Positions 5,072 through 6,826 of a DNA stretch of 6,826 bases are shown here, one piece after another (positions within the stretch are counted from its first letter, which is position 1; the number at the start of each line of letters is the position of its first letter). The DNA is from an uncultured Neisseria sp. GTDB lineage: Bacteria > Pseudomonadota > Gammaproteobacteria > Burkholderiales > Neisseriaceae. Location: assembly GCA_947097615.1 (NCBI GenBank), contig CAMURX010000091.1:1-6826 (forward strand), read 5' to 3'. The notes under the pieces were generated by a model. It was not told the DNA's origin, did not search any database, and saw only the letters and a program-made list of their open reading frames with translations. The translations under genes and the position numbers were made by a program.

Positions 5072-6496
5072 CTATCCCGTGAGCTTTTCGGCGTATTCGT
5101 ACAATGCCTGCAACAGCGCGAGTTTGTCGGGATTGCCGGCGTGTTGCTCTGCCAGGCTTTGCAGGCTTTGGCCGAAAGCGGGCAGGGCGGCTTCCAGTTT
5201 TTTGCGGCGGTATTTCTGCCAGCGGATTTGTTCGGCGCGGCTGAGGGTGGGATAAAAATGGCGGGCACGGTAGTGAAACAGCAGCTTTTCGATGCGCGCA
5301 TCTTGGAATGTCAAACCATGCTCGGCGAGTTTTTCCGGTGGCAGGCTGCGCAGGGCGGCCATGCCGTGTTTGTCGGCGGGGCTGAAAAAGCTGCTGTAAA
5401 GCTCGGTTTCCACATTGTCGCTTGGCGCAAATTCGCGCGTTTCGCTGTAGATTTTTTGTACTTTATTGCGGATTTCAGACAGCCTTTGCAGCGCTTGGAG
5501 ATTATCAAGGCACCCGGCGCGGCTGATGCCCAAACGCTCGGCATCTTCATCGCGCAAGGTTTTGAGCGGCGCGAGTATCGGGCATTTGTTGAGGTGCACC
5601 AGCTTGAGCGGCACGGGCAGAATGCCTTGTTCCGACAGGGTGTTTTTGGGCGTGTACAGCCGTTCGCGCAGGGTGTCGGCGTCGAGGGTCAGCAAATCGC
5701 CCAAGTCGGCCGACAAATCGCAGGCGATGACCGCGTTGGCATTGGTAGGGTGGTGCGCCAGCGGCGCGATAACGGCGGTGTTGCCGCGATAATTGCCAAA
5801 CATGCCCGATACGTGCACCAGCGGCGTGAAGTTTTGCGTGTCGATCATTTTGCCAAGCGCTGCTTTGCTGCGGTGTTCAAAGAAATATTGAAACAGGCGC
5901 GGCTGTTTTTGTTTGATGAGTTTGGCGGTTTCAATGGTGGCGTACACGTCGGACATCGCGTCGTGGGCGTGTTCGTGGGCGATGCCGTTGGCAGCGGTGA
6001 GTTGTTCCAGACGGAACACGGGCAGGCCGTCTGAATCGCGCGGCCATTCGATACCCTCGGGGCGCAGCGCGTAGCAGGCGCGGGCGACATCGAGCAAATC
6101 CCAGCGCGAGTTGCCGTTTTTGTAGCTGTATTCGTAGGGGTCGATGAAGTTGCGGTAAAACAGGTAGCGCGTCATTTCATCGTCGTAGCGGATATTGTTG
6201 AAACCCATGATGCAGGTGTTGGGGCGGGCAAACTCCGCCCAAATTCGCGCGGCAAATTCCGGCTCGGACACGCCTTTTTCATTGCACTCCTGCGGCGTGA
6301 TGCCGGTAAGCAACACCGCTTCGGGCGAGGGCAGATAATCGCCGGTTTGGCGGCAGTAGAGCATCACCGGCTCGCCGACGATATTGAAATCCGCATCGGT
6401 GCGGATACCGGCAAACTGCGCCGGCCGGTCGTTTGCGGGGTTGATGCCGAAACTTTCGTAGTCGTAGATGAAAAAAGTGAAATCGGGTTGGGACAT
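5072..6496 (-). CDS. sbcB: Exodeoxyribonuclease I
   Basis: ExoI degrades single-stranded DNA 3' to 5', releasing 5'-mononucleotides, and acts in mismatch repair and in trimming recombination intermediates in the cytoplasm. Seen: 474 residues against 475 in E. coli, colinear throughout. The DEDDh exonuclease site is complete: Asp12 and Glu14 in IYDYESFG, Asp105 in NNIRYDDE, and His178 with Asp183 in HAHDAMSDVY. Family landmarks include NDRPAQFAGIRTD, LLTGITPQE, NSRWDLLDVARACYALRPEG, PLVHVSGMFG, DTLRERLYTPK and RIEKLLFHYRARHF; the last parts belong to the SH3-like and helical C-terminal domains. The start at 6496 matches the family N-terminus (MSQPDFTFFIYDYE), though no strong Shine-Dalgarno sequence precedes it. 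It contains one exact and one near uptake word. The unit is bounded by DUS hairpins on both sides. In a naturally transformable species this exonuclease acts on the single-stranded DNA that uptake produces, a general inference. Confidence 0.96.
   Translation of the reverse strand: MSQPDFTFFIYDYESFGINPANDRPAQFAGIRTDADFNIVGEPVMLYCRQTGDYLPSPEAVLLTGITPQECNEKGVSEPEFAARIWAEFARPNTCIMGFNNIRYDDEMTRYLFYRNFIDPYEYSYKNGNSRWDLLDVARACYALRPEGIEWPRDSDGLPVFRLEQLTAANGIAHEHAHDAMSDVYATIETAKLIKQKQPRLFQYFFEHRSKAALGKMIDTQNFTPLVHVSGMFGNYRGNTAVIAPLAHHPTNANAVIACDLSADLGDLLTLDADTLRERLYTPKNTLSEQGILPVPLKLVHLNKCPILAPLKTLRDEDAERLGISRAGCLDNLQALQRLSEIRNKVQKIYSETREFAPSDNVETELYSSFFSPADKHGMAALRSLPPEKLAEHGLTFQDARIEKLLFHYRARHFYPTLSRAEQIRWQKYRRKKLEAALPAFGQSLQSLAEQHAGNPDKLALLQALYEYAEKLTG
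5474..5485 (-). repeat. Near-DUS (one mismatch) inside sbcB
   Basis: AGGCTGTCTGAA on the minus strand, one base away from AG-DUS (C to T). It is read as Arg338-Leu-Ser-Glu341 in QRLSEIRNK. Whether it works as an uptake signal is unknown. Confidence 0.5.
6024..6035 (+). repeat. DNA uptake sequence (AG-DUS) inside sbcB
   Basis: An exact AGGCCGTCTGAA on plus; on the coding strand it reads TTCAGACGGCCT within Asp154-Ser-Asp-Gly-Leu158. E. coli ExoI has Asp-Asp-Gly-Leu here, so the word fits an existing conserved turn with one substitution. Confidence 0.93.
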
Positions 6497-6526
6497 GGTT
6501 TTGCGTGGGTTGTGTGGTTGGGCTTG

Positions 6527-6564
6527 AGGCCGTCTGAAACCTGAAACCGGGTTTCAGACGGCCT
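6527..6564 (-). terminator. DUS-pair hairpin between right-edge gene and sbcB
   Basis: AG-DUS copies at 6527-6538 and 6553-6564 lie in a perfect 15-bp stem (6527-6541 with 6550-6564), loop TGAAACCG. A second shorter fold is possible inside it: CTGAAACC (6541-6548) with GGTTTCAG (6550-6557), though one base of loop makes the innermost pairs unlikely. On the minus strand no T tract follows, so termination of the right-edge gene here is uncertain and it may read into sbcB. Confidence 0.6.
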
Positions 6565-6586
6565 TTGTTACAGGAAATAATACGGG

Positions 6587-6826
6587 CTATGCCCCGTCGG
6601 TGATAAAGCTGCGTAAAAACCCGTCTACCGCCTTATTCAAATAAATCCCGCGCGTTTCATTAAAAAACGCTTGGGCTTTTTCTTTGTTTACCGATTTTTT
6701 CAGCAAGTCGAATTTAGCCAAATCCACATTGTCGCGGCTGTATTTTCTGGCCAGCATTTCGCGCAGCAAATTGCCGTTCAGCCCCAAATCGTCAATGATT
6801 TTCTGCACTTTGGCGTTGGCGTTGCG
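6587..6826 (-). CDS. C-terminus of an unknown protein, possibly type I restriction R subunit (partial)
   Basis: The last 79 residues of a gene that enters from the right edge, starting RNANAKVQKIIDDLGLNGN and ending FLRSFITDGA. No true start is needed: the frame is open to the edge, and the GTG at 6806-6808 is internal (Val). The stretch is hydrophilic and helix-prone, with DNVDLAKFDLLKKSVNKEKAQAFFNE as its most distinctive part. It reminds me of the C-terminal helical region of some HsdR-type restriction subunits, but no catalytic or helicase motif lies in the window, so this is a weak recall-based guess. Its Lys/Asn/Asp-rich composition and lower GC differ from sbcB beside it, which would fit a more recently acquired gene. 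It is separated from sbcB by 90 bases with a DUS hairpin. Confidence 0.55.
   Translation of the reverse strand, partial: RNANAKVQKIIDDLGLNGNLLREMLARKYSRDNVDLAKFDLLKKSVNKEKAQAFFNETRGIYLNKAVDGFLRSFITDGA

Noticed and set aside
5141..6034. Plus-strand frame of 297 codons opposite sbcB
   Set aside because: Shadow of sbcB, whose catalytic residues and length fit ExoI fully.
1..6826. CRISPR array, tRNA/rRNA gene, or complete insertion sequence
   Set aside because: No regularly spaced direct repeats, no cloverleaf or rRNA-like sequence, and no transposase or IS ends were seen. The repeats present are DUS and short neisserial palindromes.

Overview
The window looks like a chromosomal segment of a Neisseria species or close relative. 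The main evidence is 14 exact copies of the 12-base uptake word AGGCCGTCTGAA (either strand), which is the AG dialect of the neisserial DNA uptake sequence (DUS), not the ATGCCGTCTGAA form typical of meningococcus and gonococcus. The coding sequence is GC-rich, which together with the dialect points to a commensal Neisseria. The species cannot be fixed from the sequence alone.

Layout, left to right. (1) The minus strand carries the first 391 codons of RNase E (rne), cut by the left edge. (2) A roughly 460-base divergent spacer follows. (3) The plus strand carries rluC (23S rRNA pseudouridine synthase). The head-to-head rne/rluC pair is also found in E. coli. (4) A DUS hairpin ends rluC, and a separately promoted plus-strand NCS2 purine permease follows. 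(5) A 288-base spacer holds two DUS hairpins and small palindromic repeats. (6) The minus strand carries a 5'-truncated catalase: only the last third remains, starting just before the haem-ligand tyrosine. An AT-rich block lies upstream of it. (7) A further DUS hairpin separates it from minus-strand sbcB (exodeoxyribonuclease I), which is complete. (8) Another DUS hairpin precedes the C-terminus of a minus-strand gene cut by the right edge, possibly a type I restriction R subunit.

The intact genes are housekeeping: RNA decay and processing (rne), ribosome modification (rluC), nucleobase uptake (permease) and single-strand DNA degradation and repair (sbcB). They do not form one pathway, and almost every unit is closed by an inverted DUS pair that can act as a terminator. 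I see no evidence for an undescribed multi-gene system. The points worth a second look are the catalase remnant with its AT-rich junction, the DUS copies inside coding sequence (two encode the same Ser-Asp-Gly-Leu in unrelated proteins), the repeats downstream of the permease, and the long rne/rluC spacer.
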